The notes: generated by a model from the sequence alone, not told the origin. A DNA stretch of 64,000 bases from Orbilia blumenaviensis (GCA_036872755.1 JAVHNS010000006.1:2170001-2234000), one strand, 5' to 3'. Numbered from the stretch's first letter, positions 38,035 through 51,777 are shown. Numbers and translations: made by a program.

Positions 38035-38603
38035 GTAAGCTCTTTATTACTACACACACATACACGCACGCACACACATATATTATACAATTGGCACACT
38101 CCGACACGCAAGAAAGAAACCAAGAAAAAAGAAAGGCTATCAGCCGTTATCTCTTTGCAATTGATGGTGGAAGAATGGCGACAAGGCACAATTGGCGTTG
38201 CACTATCAGAGACTACTACGCCCTCTCGTTCAATTCGATTGGAGGAAACCAAGAAACCGTCCAGGGTTCAGAGAACAGACTCTCTCTCACACTCACTCAC
38301 TCACTCACTCGTCATCATCATTTCGCTGAAGCGGTACCGAGAAGGACCGGTTCGTGCGCAAACACGCAATAAAAAACGGTCTGGTCCTTCTCGGGTTTCC
38401 CTATCGATAAAATTCAGCTTTGTGGTGGTTGGTTGTGGGGAGTAGTGTTTGAGCCCTGTTCTCTTGTTCTCTCTTGGTTTTCTTCTTTCTTTCTGTTGTT
38501 GCATTGATAAGAAAGCGAGTGGTGGAAGACGTGTTTTAGCGCAATGGATGGCTGCCATCGGCCTTGTTTCCGTTTGTCGCCGCCGTCCGTCATCTTGCAG
38601 CAA

Positions 38604-38606
<3 letters not shown>

Positions 38607-38637
<31 letters not shown>
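38607..38637. repeat. Poly-A tract (31 nt) and adjacent CA repeat
   Basis: An uninterrupted run of 31 A, followed at about 38665-38687 by a CA microsatellite. Both lie within the proposed PMA1 leader intron. Confidence 0.85.
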
Positions 38638-38641
<4 letters not shown>

Positions 38642-39914
38642 TTTGAAGAAAAAAGGAAATTAAGACACACACACACACACACACACAATCTCGCGCCCCT
38701 TCCCAGCCATTGCATTATAATGTACCCTTACCCTCCGTCATGTGAGGAAAAATCCGTACATGGCCCCTGCTCCATGCCCTTCATCACTTGCATTTTCTTT
38801 TACATATGCATCTGCATTTTGCTTCTGGAAAGTGAGAGATTGAAATGGGAAATGCAAAGAAGAAGGATAATGGACTTTTTTGTTCAAGCCTTTTCCTCTT
38901 CACGCACGAGCGTTATCATGCAATGATGAATAAGGCTGGCTGGCTGGCTATCCTTTCCTCCTTCCCACGGAGACATGTGTGAAGACCATGCCGTACCTTG
39001 CCTAGCCATTCCCCGATCGGAAATAGACTAAGGAAAGAACGGCTTGTCTTTCACCATTCCTCTGCGCGTCGAAGAGGAATTGCATAGAGGGTATTCCGAG
39101 TCTTGGCGGCATCGGACTCGTTGCCCTCGAGTCGACCTTTGTTACCTCTCTCCCTCTCTCTCACTTCTCGCGAAACCGGCGCAAAGCATGGAGAACGAAA
39201 GCGCGGTTAACAGCGAGGAGTCAAACGAGGACGAGGACGGAGACGGGCTGGAATCTTAATTCCCTCTCGTTTCCGGGAAAGGTCGAGGGCAAACTCGGGT
39301 CTGGTCCTAGTCAGGCTGAGGCCGAAGAGCGAGAGTGTAGTTGTAGTGTGTCTGGCATGTGGTTGAAGTGATGCAACAGCAATTCTCCCGCAAATTGTTG
39401 TTATTATTACCACACCGTCGCTGCCACTGACGCCGCTGCCCGTCTACGCCAATCCTGCCCTGCCCTGACTCTCTTACTCCCTCTATCTATCCCTCTTATC
39501 ATCAAACACCATCGCCATCACCGCCACCACCTCACCCCTCCCAATCCAGTCTAGCCCTTTGTCGTCACTGCTGCCATTGCATCCTATCCAAGAATTGCTC
39601 TTGGCTTTGCTGTTGAATGCTGCTGCTGCTGCTGCTGCTTCGCTTTGACTTTGACTTGACTTGATTTTTTGGAGGCTCCGCTCCTTCTTTCGTCCTTCTA
39701 TCTGCCTCACTCATTACTTCTCAGTTTGGATTGCCTACCTAACTGTCTGCTGGCCTTCTTCCTTCCCATCTTTTCCCCAACACATTTTCTTTCGCATACT
39801 GGAAAAGGAAAATAAATTAGATTGAATTATACACACGCGTTGATACCTGGAATACTAACATCTCTCTCTTTATTTCTCACAGTGGACTTTTAGTCTACGG
39901 ACGGATACAACACC

Positions 39915-42913
39915 ATGTCGGCTCCTCACGCAACAGGTGCCGGCTCGACAGAGCCGGATCACCTCAAGCACTCCATCCCAAGTGGAGCACTTGATCCCGA
40001 AAAGCAGGCTCCAGCTGCCGAGAAGTCGGAAGGCGTACCACTCGACGACGATGACGAGGAAATCGAAGACATCGATGCCTTGATCGATGACCTCGAATCT
40101 GAAGATGAACATCAGATCGAGGAGGATGATGAGGCCGAGGCCGGTGCCAGTGCTCGTCCCGTTCCTGAGGACCTCCTTAAGACGGATACCCGCACTGGTT
40201 TGACTTCCGCTGAGGTTGACCAACGAAGAAAGCGATACGGTCTCAATCAGATGAAAGAGGAGAAGGAAAATCTTGTTTTGAAATTTTTCATGTACTTCGT
40301 CGGTCCCATTCAGTTCGTCATGGAGGTGAGTTTTTTCCGTTCCATTTCTGCCCTATCACATCGCTTCGGGTCTCGGTCGGCTCCAGAAAGAGCTTGTTTG
40401 ACCCTTAGGTGACACAGCCAAGGCTAACTTGCATCTTCTTTCAACCAATCAGGCTGCGGCTATTCTCGCTGCCGGTCTCGAGGACTGGGTTGATTTCGGT
40501 GTTATCTGTGGTCTCTTGCTCCTTAACGCTTGCGTCGGTTTCTTCCAAGAATTCCAAGCTGGCTCCATTGTCGATGAACTCAAGAAAACTCTCGCTCTCA
40601 AGGCTGTCGTCCTCCGTGATGGCCGTCTCTTCGAGATTGAAGCCCCACAGGTCGTTCCCGGTGACATTCTCCAGATTGAAGAAGGTACCATTGTTCCAGC
40701 AGACGGTCGTATAGTCACCGACGATGCTTTCCTCCAGGTCGATCAGTCCGCCATCACTGGTGAATCTCTCGCTGTCGACAAGCACAAGGGCGACAACATG
40801 TATGCTTCCTCCTCGATCAAGCGTGGTGAGGCCTTCATGGTCGTCACTGCCACTGGTGACAACACCTTCGTCGGTCGTGCCGCTGCTCTCGTCTCTCGTG
40901 CTTCCGCCGGTACTGGTCACTTCACTGAGGTCTTGAACGGTATTGGTACTGTTTTGTTGATTCTCGTCATCTTTACCCTCCTCGTCGTCTGGGTTGCCTC
41001 CTTCTACCGATCCAACCCAATTGTCCACATCTTGGAATTCACCCTCGCTATCACTATCATCGGTGTCCCAGTCGGTCTTCCAGCCGTCGTCACCACTACC
41101 ATGGCTGTCGGTGCCGCCTACCTCGCCAAGAAGAAGGCCATCGTCCAGAAGCTCTCTGCTATCGAATCCCTCGCTGGTGTCGAAATCCTCTGCTCTGACA
41201 AGACCGGTACCTTGACCAAGAACAAGCTCTCTCTCGCTGAGCCATACACTGTCGAGGGTGTTGAGCCTGATGATCTCATGCTTACTGCCTGCTTGGCTGC
41301 CTCCCGCAAGAAGAAGGGTCTTGACGCTATCGACAAGGCTTTCTTGAAGTCTCTCAAGTTCTACCCACGTGCCAAGTCTGTCCTCTCCCGCTACAAGGTC
41401 TTGCAGTTCCACCCCTTCGATCCCGTTTCAAAGAAGGTTACCGCTGTTGTCGAATCTCCCCAAGGTGAACGTATAATCTGCGTTAAGGGTGCCCCTCTCT
41501 TCGTCCTCCGCACTGTCGAGGAAGACCACCCCATCCCGGAGGAGATCGCTATGGACTACAAGAACAAGGTCGCTGAATTCGCCACACGTGGTTTCCGTTC
41601 TCTTGGTGTTGCCCGCAAGCGTGGTGAAGGTCACTGGGAAATTCTCGGTATCATGCCCTGCTCTGATCCTCCACGTCACGATACTGCCCGCACTATCAAT
41701 GAAGCCAAGACTCTCGGTCTCTCCATCAAGATGTTGACTGGTGACGCTGTCGGTATTGCTCGTGAAACTTCTCGCCAACTCGGTCTCGGAACCAATGTCT
41801 ACAATGCTGAACGTCTCGGTCTCGGTGGCGGTGGTGAAATGCCCGGCTCTGAGGTCTATGATTTCGTCGAGGCTGCTGACGGTTTCGCTGAGGTTTTCCC
41901 CCAACACAAGTACAATGTCGTCGAGATTCTCCAACAGCGTGGTTACCTTGTTGCCATGACTGGTGACGGTGTCAACGATGCTCCTTCCCTCAAGAAAGCC
42001 GATACTGGTATTGCCGTCGAGGGTGCCTCTGATGCTGCCCGTTCCGCCGCCGATATCGTCTTCTTGGCTCCTGGTCTCTCTGCTATCATCGACGCTCTCA
42101 AGACTTCCCGTCAAATTTTCCATCGTATGTACGCCTACGTCGTCTACCGTATTGCCTTGTCCCTCCACTTGGAAATCTTCTTGGGTCTCTGGATCGCCAT
42201 CTTGAACGAATCCCTCAACCTTAACCTCGTCGTCTTCATTGCTATCTTCGCCGATATCGCCACCTTGGCCATTGCCTACGATAACGCTCCATTCTCCAAG
42301 ACCCCCGTTAAGTGGAACTTGCCCAAACTCTGGGGTATGTCCGTCCTTCTCGGTGTCGTCCTCGCCATCGGTACCTGGATTACTCTCACCACCATGCTTG
42401 TCCACAACGATGGATCTGGCGGTAACAACTTCGGAGGTATTGTCCAGAACTTTGGTAACCGTGACGAGGTCCTCTTCTTGGAAATCTCCTTGACTGAGAA
42501 CTGGCTCATCTTCATCACCCGTGCCAACGGTCCATTCTGGTCTTCCATCCCATCCTGGGAATTGAGCGGTGCTATCTTGCTTGTCGACATCATTGCTACT
42601 CTCTTCACCATCTTCGGTTGGTTTGAGGACTCCCGCACTTCCATCGTCGCCGTTGTCCGTATCTGGATTTTCTCCTTCGGTATCTTCTGCGTCATGGGTG
42701 GTGTCTACTACTTGCTCCAGGGCTCGATTGGATTCGACAATCTTATGCACGGCAAGTCGCCCAAGCAGAAGCAGAAGCAGAGGAGTTTGGAAGATTTCGG
42801 TAAGTTTATATATTCCATCTACACATACACATTCTCAATTGATCACATGCTAACGTATTTATTTAGTTGTTTCTATGCAACGTGTCTCGACACAACACGA
42901 GAAGAACGCATAA
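39915..42913 (+). CDS. PMA1: Plasma-membrane H+-ATPase (P3A type)
   Basis: Proton-pumping P-type ATPase that energises the plasma membrane. Exons 39915-40325, 40453-42799 and 42867-42913 give 934 residues (yeast Pma1 918). The N-terminus is Asp/Glu-rich ([20 protein letters not shown], residues ~44-63), as usual for fungal Pma1. Visible landmarks are the TGES actuator motif, the phosphorylated Asp386 in [11 protein letters not shown], the nucleotide-binding KGAP, and the hinge TGDGVNDAP with Asp642. Hydrophobic segments flank the actuator and fill the C-terminal third, matching ten membrane helices. The third exon encodes the regulatory tail [13 protein letters not shown]; Ser927/Thr928 correspond to the glucose-regulated Ser911/Thr912 of yeast. 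Codon use is strongly biased to C-ending codons, as in highly expressed genes, which also leaves long meaningless frames on the other strand. Identification is certain. Confidence 0.98.
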
Positions 42914-45028
42914 AAGCCTCTTTTATAGATCGTGTTGGTGTTTCCTGTATTAATATTAATTGTTCGCACCAGTGGCTTCTCGTTATATGGTGGAGAAGTG
43001 ATTGTTTGTTCCCTCTTTTGCCAATACGGTGTGTAATCAAGCAAGCAAAGGTTCTTGTTCCAGTGTTTTTTCTCTTCTTGTATAGAAAGAATATTCACAC
43101 GTTCTCTCGTTTCTTGGAATTACGGAATGGAAGAATGAGAAAGAAAAAGAATTTCTTTGCCCAAAGACCGCACTGCTGCTACCCCCTACCTACCTACCTA
43201 CCAACAGAGAACCAGCCGTCCCTTTCTCATCCCCCATAGTGCTTTAAACCCCATAGTGCGATTTTTGTTTGTAGTGGTAATGATAAATGCAAATAAATAA
43301 ATTAAAAAAAATTAATCACAATACGTCCCTCGAAGAAGTAGCACCATTGGCAGCCAACAGCAATTGAAGTCTACACTGTATTCAGACACTAATTATTACT
43401 ATATTGTAGAGCGTAGGAAGGAACTCTCGCAATGGATTCGAGAAGCAGCTCCCATCCGGGCCGTGTGGCGTCTCTCCTACATAACGTTTCTTGCGCGCCG
43501 AGCGTGTTGATCCGTTTTTTTCTTCCTTTTTCATGGACCAAAAGTAGTCCATGGCTTCTATTTGATGTTTGATATTTGATAGTCAAGCTAAAACCGGTTT
43601 TGTACGATGTAGACGATCTCGATCCGCTGTGCATATGTGGGACCCACACGCTTACCTACTTAAGTACTTCAGTACTCAAGAGGCAGTAAGGCAGCCAGGT
43701 AGAAGACCCGCTTTTCATGTTCGCTTTTGTTTCCTACTTTGGTGAGTGAATCTGTCGGTCATCCTCTACATGTAGGGTAATCGAAATATGGAATGTATTT
43801 GAAAAGGGAAGATGCCATAGTATGTGGGAATTGTTTTGTGCTGAGTGTCATGGATGTGTGTCGATGAAAGTGAACCTACCGGTGGATATGGGGGTATCTA
43901 TGACAGCTGGAGATGATGATCTTCTTGTCGATGTTATTTCTTCTTAATATGACGGATGTCTAAGTATTATTTTCTTTTCATAAAAAACGTCATATTATGG
44001 CATCTTCTTAAATTTACAAAAAAGGAAGAAAAAAGAAAGAAAAGAAAGAGGTGAATATTGACTTATCTTCTTCGATATATGGGGGTGGATCAAGGCCTGG
44101 GTATATTATACGGGTCAGGTATCCTCCCCGGCCACGGGAGAGGCTTGCACGAGATTGGTCATTTGCATGGCAGGCTTATTTATGCCGCCGAAAAGCCAAA
44201 AATTTTGCGTCTAGAGAGGGTCTAATGTACCTGTACTCTTATGGGTATGTAATGGGGTATCTACCTGGGTACAAAGTTCGACAAGTTGGGTGAATTTGGG
44301 GGGTTATCTTCTTGTCCCTTCGGACATCGAACTTTCCTCAGTAGTCTGATTTGACTCTTCTGTTCTTACCTAATTAGAGTAGGATTCGTGTCAAGTTAAA
44401 TTGAGAGCGGACGGTTGTCGGTGGAACCATATACAGTCTCGATATTCCTGGTTGTTATATACATATACATACACACCCTTATATAAAGCTCCCGATGTTG
44501 ACGATGCTTCCGGAGTCATTTCGCATCCTAAAAACTTGGGAGTTGGGAGCGCAGTGTCCGGTATAAACTACTATACTTAATCCATTTCTGAAAGCCAAAA
44601 ACCCCGAAGGAATGTCGCCCGAAGATTGATCCCAACATAATAATGTACATGATGATAAGCGCCCACAAAAGACAAACACTAAGAAAGAAGGAAGGCAAAA
44701 AAAGGAAAGGAAGAATATAAAAAAAAAGGAAACCGAAATTACCCTATACCATATGTAATAAGAATCGCTCTGAAGGTTGGCTGGAAAAAGCAATGGTCGT
44801 AAGAGAGAAGCAAGGGGGTGGTTGGAATTTTTCGCCCCGTCCGGCGGATTGAGAATCGAAAAGGTTTGTTCAAGTCGCAGCTGTGTTATAAAGAAGAGAG
44901 AGAAGAGAAAAGGAAGTCCGAATCAGTCTGCTGTCATTCCACGTGACAGAATGTTTATGAGGGGAAAAGAAGAAAGAAAAGATACGATGCGAGGGACGAT
45001 GATTCTTGAATATATAAGTGGTTATCAA
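42914..45028. other. Convergent 3' region PMA1-PEX16
   Basis: About 2.1 kb of AT-rich sequence between two convergent stop codons. It includes a stepwise palindromic motif near 43655-43680 (TTAAGTACTTCAGTACT type). The reading frame that runs on past the exon 2 donor of PMA1 to about 43.2 kb is an artefact of the unspliced intron, not coding sequence. No gene is recognised. Confidence 0.65.
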
Positions 45029-46372
45029 TCACATACTCGAGAAATAATAGTGGTCCCAGAGGTATTGGTAGTCCTCAACGAGGCCGCCGAGAAGCCCGAT
45101 GAGTGGTTTGTCTTTGAGCTTTTGGGCGACATAGGTAAACCATGCCCTATACGTTGATGTCATGTTAGAAAGTCCCAGTCTATATATAGAGAAGAATTAA
45201 GGTTAAGGGATATATTACCTGGTGATATTCTCATATGCGGCACCACGTAGAGCCCACCATCCCATCGACATGGCTCGTCGCTTGAGTTCTTCCTTCTCGA
45301 GGCCGGTGAGGCCCCTGAGCCCTCCGGGAATCGTCTCAGACATATCTCTCTTCGCTAGCTGGCGTGCAGCATATTCAAGACCAAACCCGATCAACCAAGG
45401 CCTCCAGCTCTTCTTGTCATGTCGCCATTTCTGCATTGCCATGGCATATAGTACAGGCCTGACTACCCAGAGTATTTCGGCAAGCATTCCAGTCCCCTTC
45501 AACTTGTGCAGGAGTTGGGCAGGCGGCTTGATATCTTCGGCTGTCAGGACCTTGGTAAGAAGAAAGTTCGGAATATCAGTCGCTGGAATGGATGGCAGCC
45601 TCTGTCCAGTTCTTGGCATCGTCCAGGATTCGGGTTCTGGTGGTGGACTGCCGATTGATTCCGCGTCCTCCAACTGCGCCGGATCAACCTCACGTTCTGG
45701 GAGTGGAGGGCTGACTATCGGTCTCGATTTCGTAAGATGCAATAGCAGCAACCGGCAGACAGCCTTGATCGCTTCCAGAATGACGACAACCCTCCATCTA
45801 ATCTTCTGACCTTTCCTCCTGGCGGCCATTTCCCACAATAATTCGGTGTATTGGATCATCGTGACCATCAATGCGATGTTCTTGTAAGCCGAGCTCTTCT
45901 GGGTCCAGAATTTTGTGTAACGAGCGTGAGGGGTCTGAGGTGGTCTTTGGATGGAGGCCGGAAGGGCCCTCATGGCCTTCGAAAGCAGCGAATCGTGATA
46001 GAGGGATAGTAGTTGGATACCACTGTGGACTGCGATTCGAAGTTAGATGAGGGTCAGGGTGGATAGATAGCTATTTAGAATGTTTAATGGTGAAGGCGCT
46101 TACTCGACTCTGAAGCTATCTCCGCGTCCTTGAATCGGGCTATAGAGCGATGAAACGCGCTAGGTTAGCATATTACCGCCGGATTAGGGACATGTTGTGT
46201 GAAGCCGCATACCAGGCACGATGTAGGTCAGGGACCGAAGCGAGGATTCAATCTGCGATACGGCGCCGGCATTCTTTGTAACGAAGTCTTCGTATAGAGA
46301 AAGCCATTTCTTGGGCATACTCAAGGCGCTGTCGCTGCCGGAGTGATCGGATCTTTCATGTTCTTCCTCCAT
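45029..46372 (-). CDS. PEX16: Peroxisomal membrane biogenesis protein Pex16
   Basis: Integral peroxisomal membrane protein acting in early peroxisome biogenesis and membrane-protein recruitment; absent from baker's yeast but present in filamentous fungi. Exons on the minus strand: 46372-46213, 46139-46104, 46029-45219, 45146-45029; 374 residues. Family blocks are visible in order: MPKKWLSLYEDFVTKNAGAV, SLRSLTYIVP, RFKDAEIASES, IHSGIQLLSLYHDSLLSKA, RYTKFWTQKSSAYKNIALMV, TELLWEMAARRKG, ILWVVRPVLYAMAMQKW and the C-terminal GGLVEDYQYLWDHYYFSSM. The first ATG adds 18 residues before MPKKW, and either ATG could be used. The second exon is only 36 nt and is fixed by the conserved RFKDAEIASES. Identification is certain from several blocks; the start is uncertain. 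Confidence 0.94.
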
Positions 46373-47381
46373 GTTGACGGTGGGTGCTGGTCGGTAGTAA
46401 AAGAAGTACTAGTGGTACCTGACTGTGGTGGTGTATGTGTAAGAGTGTGTGTGGTTGGTTGTTTGTTTGACGTAAGCGACGCGAGAGGTAAACAACAAAG
46501 CCGGCTCGGTGTCTACGTTCGACGGGGAAAAGGATAGTTTGGTAGTCTACGAAAGCCGTGGCAGATCGATGAAAAACGCGGAGAAGGCGTGAGTGTGGGG
46601 GGGTTTGAAGGCCGTGTAAGGGTTTGGACGGGGGTGGTTCCTTGAGGTTGAGGGGGGGAATGGTAATATAGGAAGATGGGGGGAGGTTTGAGGAGAGGGA
46701 AAGGCTGGCGCAAATTGGTTGAAACGGGAAGGGCGAGAAAAGAAAGAGGAAAGGAACAGGAAAGGGGAATTCGAAAGGCTCAAAATCCCAGCCTGCGTTC
46801 TGGGCGACAAAACAGCCGAGGTTCATTCTTCACGTTCATCTTTTTCAGATTCATACCTCCTAATTATCATCTTATCCTGAAGCTCTAGATCTGGATCTGG
46901 ATCTGGATCTGAATAGATCTAATGTCAAATAAAACTACGATTTATCCATCTAGGTCGCGACTGTCAAATTTGTTCATCATAAAGATATATACTCATTAGT
47001 ACTACTGTATATATATGCAGCCGTTATCACCGTCATTATCACTTATTGCATTGCATTGGAGCAGCCTCAAGTTCCGGGCGTGTATTAGATCTATTTAGTG
47101 CATTCACCAGGCATGAAGAGCTCAGCGGTTAAGTTATAGTGTGACGGGTATGTAGGGCAGGTATGTAGAGCAAGTGATCCGTACTCAGGTACAGAATGCT
47201 TTAGCACACACATAATACCCGCCGTCAAAAAAAGGTCTTGACCTGGATGTCCAGGGGTGCAGGTTCAATTCGGCTGAAATTGAACCGCAGAGGACTCGAG
47301 TTCAAAGTTCCTGATTGCAACTGATTGCGACTGATTGATTGACTTATTGATTGGTTCATTCGCAATCTTCTTCTTCTTCTT
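46373..47381. other. Intergenic region NCE101-PEX16
   Basis: The PEX16 upstream region and the 3' flank of NCE101. It contains an ATCTGG hexamer repeat (about four units, 46888-46911) and, near 47.24-47.34 kb, two perfect hairpins and a short tandem repeat described separately. Confidence 0.65.
47242..47340. repeat. Two adjacent hairpins plus 10-bp tandem repeat
   Basis: 47242-47255 is CCTGGA-TG-TCCAGG (6-bp arms, 2-nt spacer). 47262-47286 has 9-bp perfect arms GGTTCAATT/AATTGAACC around CGGCTGA. They are followed at 47311-47340 by three units of the 10-mer CTGATTGNNN. The GGTTCAATTC string resembles a tRNA B box, but I could not build a cloverleaf around it. Confidence 0.65.
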
Positions 47382-47937
47382 CTATTGAAAGATCAAGCCG
47401 GCACGCCTGAACAGAGGGAAATGGCAGGGAATTGATCACTTGAGGTCAGTGAAAGGAAGAAATAAAAGAGTACTGAGAATGATAAGAAAAAGAAGAAATA
47501 GGGAGGAGGAGGGGGAGGAGGAATGCTGGCTTACCTGCGAAGAGTGGGCCACAACTGGTCGAAGGCGACACCCTTTTCTTTCTCCTCCCTCCTGATCCTG
47601 AGGAAGGCAGCGGTCGAGCCGATGAAGGCGGCGAAAATCGGGTCGCCGACTCTGCGAAAAAAGAAGCCCAGGTCCGGCTCATTAGCTCTCTCCCCAATCA
47701 ATTGAGTTTTTTTTTTTTTTTTTCCTAAATATTATTTTAAAGGCATATCTGCGTATGAAGATATGTGGATATTGCAATATAGATAGCCAATTGGTGGGTA
47801 TATATAATGCAGTTTATACGTAGTACCCAGATAAAGACTATGTATAGAGTGTATAGTGCGCTGGACATGCATGGTGTGGTGTGGAGGGTTTTCACGTACT
47901 TGGATATCAGGAAGGGAACAGTAGTCGCGGCAGCCAT
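47382..47937 (-). CDS. NCE101: Small NCE101-like membrane protein
   Basis: Very small protein related to fungal Nce101, named for involvement in non-classical protein export in yeast; its biochemical role is unknown. Exons on the minus strand: 47937-47900, 47651-47535, 47406-47382; 59 residues, close to the 53 of yeast. The protein reads MAAATTVPFLISKVGDPIFA, a hydrophobic segment (AAFIGSTAAFLRI), then RREEKEKGVAFDQLWPTLRR. The LISK-GDPIFA-FIG-AA-LRI-REEK pattern is what identifies the family. Intron 1 uses GTACGT (donor at 47899) and is about 250 nt long, which hides the gene from simple frame searches. The third exon (RAGLIFQ and stop) was chosen because its acceptor has a CTGAC branch point and pyrimidine tract; an alternative acceptor near 47474 would change the last residues. 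Confidence 0.75.
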
Positions 47938-49963
47938 GATGTGAATTCAAATAATCAATTGTGATTATATCCTCGATTATGCCGACGATGTCTTTCCTTC
48001 CGGTTATATGGTGAAGCTCGATTGAATATCAATATGGGCGTGGATAACTATCGGTATCGATCTCGAGAAGACATAAAAAAACCTGGAGGTTTGATCTGAA
48101 GATAGAAGGTTCTTCCTCCAGCCGGACCGCGCATATAGAAAAAAATCATATAAAACGCCGCATTCCCAACGCAGAATTCTAGAACAAGACCGCCTCACTC
48201 TATCCGCGTACCTAGGCACTTATCTACCTAGATACCTATGCCAGGTTGGTATAGTTCGATGGGCAACCAGGTACAGCTTATCTCATACATGCAGTTTCCT
48301 GCGTAAGCACTGAAGGAAGTCTACCAGGAAGCACCTAGGTGGACGGGCGACTCTACATCTAAGTACTTAAGTAAGCAAGCAAGTGGATATTGATATATAT
48401 ATATGGGAATCCGAGATTGAACGGGGTTTGATCTCGAATCGGCTTTTAATATCTCTGTGTTTCTACCGCTCTAGTATTTATATCTATTGTCTACTGCCTA
48501 TATATATAATATAAATATACCGAGGAAGTATTCAAGATGGGATGTTAATGCACGGAGGTGAATTCGGGAGGAATAGTATATATTAGGTATACCTACCTAG
48601 GTATCTATATACTTGTATTTAAGGGGAGACAAAAAAAAAAAAAAAAAAAAAAAAGACGATGGAACAAGAAGGTGCAGATGCGACCAACGTCAGGACGTAC
48701 TACGCATATGGGACATCGACGACGGATCAAACGTATTTAAATCGGAAGAGACCCTGCCTACTTATCCCATTCGATACTGGTAGTTATATAATATCAATCC
48801 CGGAACTAGCTACCAGCTGGGTATGCAACGTACGTTGTAGAAATAAAACAGAGACTAGACGCACGGGCAGGCGGTAGCCACCCCACGGCTTCCGGCTTTC
48901 CGTCGCGCATGCTGGTCGGCTCTTGTGATGAGCTCCTTTGCTCCGGCTTCAAACATTCCAACTGCTGGCCGAGGAAGCCCGCTTCCCATGATATCACACT
49001 CGGCTTCTCGTATTTGGCATGGTGATTTTCGGACCTTTGTTCCCCAAACAGAAATCCAAAAAAACTATGTGCCTAATTACCAGGGAAGAAAGAAAGAAAA
49101 AAAAGGCCGATGCGGCCATGCATGTATGTATGTAAGTACGTGCGTGGTCCGTGATGAAGGTAGATGATAGTGCTAGGCTAGTGCTAATAATAATAGGATG
49201 TAAGTACAGTACCTGCAGAAGCAGAGCTGGTCGCGGAGGAAGAATAAGAATCGGGAACTCGAGATTGGACCCCGAAGCAAAGCAAATTGGATCGAGGCTG
49301 GCTACCCGTCTCTTTCGCGTGAGCTCCGTCGCCCGTTCACGTCGTCGTTCGAGTCTGATCCCGAAATACATAAATCCTAACCTGACCATTTGCAAGTGCT
49401 TGCCCACTTCGCGATCAGTATATATGTATATATATATATTAGTTATAGGCCGCCTTTGACTCGTCCGTTCTGTGATTCTTTCGATTTGGAAACCTCTCTC
49501 TTCTTTTGTAGAAAAATTTATTTATTTTTTATATACAAATTCTTTTTTACATTTACATTTGCTCTCTGTATATACATATATTATATATATACACACACAC
49601 ATCTACACTATCTATCTATCTATCTATCGGTTCCATCAGATCTTGCTATTTGAGATACTTAGACCACTACTGCTTGTTATTATATCATAGTGTTATATTC
49701 TACATTCCGTGAGTTTTTTTATGAGCGTCGTCCTATTCAATTCCGTTCACTTCGATACCCCCAGATAGACCTTATTTTTTATTTTTTTTTTTAAAAAAAA
49801 TTTTTATTTGTATTTTCATTTTCATTTTTTGGTGGTTTCTCCGGGCAGCTGCTGGGCTTCTGCCTGTGGACACGGCAGCTTATTCTACCTCATAACCGAC
49901 CTACCTATCCCCCACCACCACCACCATCCACGTCCAAACTCATATCTTGCACACACACACACG

Positions 49964-49998
<35 letters not shown>

Positions 49999-50409
49999 GT
50001 TCTCTGCCCCTTCCTCTCCCTCTCCCTCCCCTTCTCTATCTCCCTCAATTGTCGAACTTCCCACCTGACCTGTAAGCGCGACACCCTTCCACTTCTCCCT
50101 TTCCCCCCCCCCCCCCTCTACTACGTCAGCTGCCCTTTTTAAAGAAAAAAAGTCTCTGTCGTTCCTGGGAGGGAGGGAGGAACAAATCTCCCACCCCAAT
50201 AAATTTTACCGAGCGACGGCGGCATACCCGTCCATTATTTCCCACACACGGAAACGCTAACAAAAAACCATATTAAAATCTTCCAGACTCAGACTCAGTC
50301 GCAATCCTCCCCGAAAGAAACGACCACAAACCAACATCCGCCGGTCTCACTAACTACTACTATTACCCTCTTTGAATCCAACCCGCCCCTCTCTACATCC
50401 CCCAACAAA
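47938..50409. other. Divergent promoter region NCE101/ADK1
   Basis: About 2.5 kb of AT-rich DNA with many simple repeats: A24 at 48631-48654, TA repeat at about 49968-49995 and a C14 run at 50103-50116. The last 400 bp before ADK1 are C/T-rich like other leaders in the window. No gene is recognised. Confidence 0.65.

Positions 50410-51777
<1,368 letters not shown>

Noticed and set aside
41428..42750. 440-codon open frame antisense to PMA1, plus a 323-codon one at 40441-41412
   Set aside because: Both lie entirely opposite the highly conserved PMA1 exon 2. Their Asp/Glu/Ser-rich translations are what the biased C-ending codons of PMA1 produce on the other strand; no family resemblance.
42800..43239. 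Continuation of the PMA1 frame past residue 919
   Set aside because: The frame is open by chance across a good GTAAGT...TTTAG intron. Splicing restores the conserved tail [15 protein letters not shown], so the extra residues are intron and 3' flank.
47125..47145. tRNA A-box-like GAGCTCAGCGGTTAAG
   Set aside because: The nearest B-box-like string is about 130 bp away, too far for a tRNA, and no cloverleaf forms.
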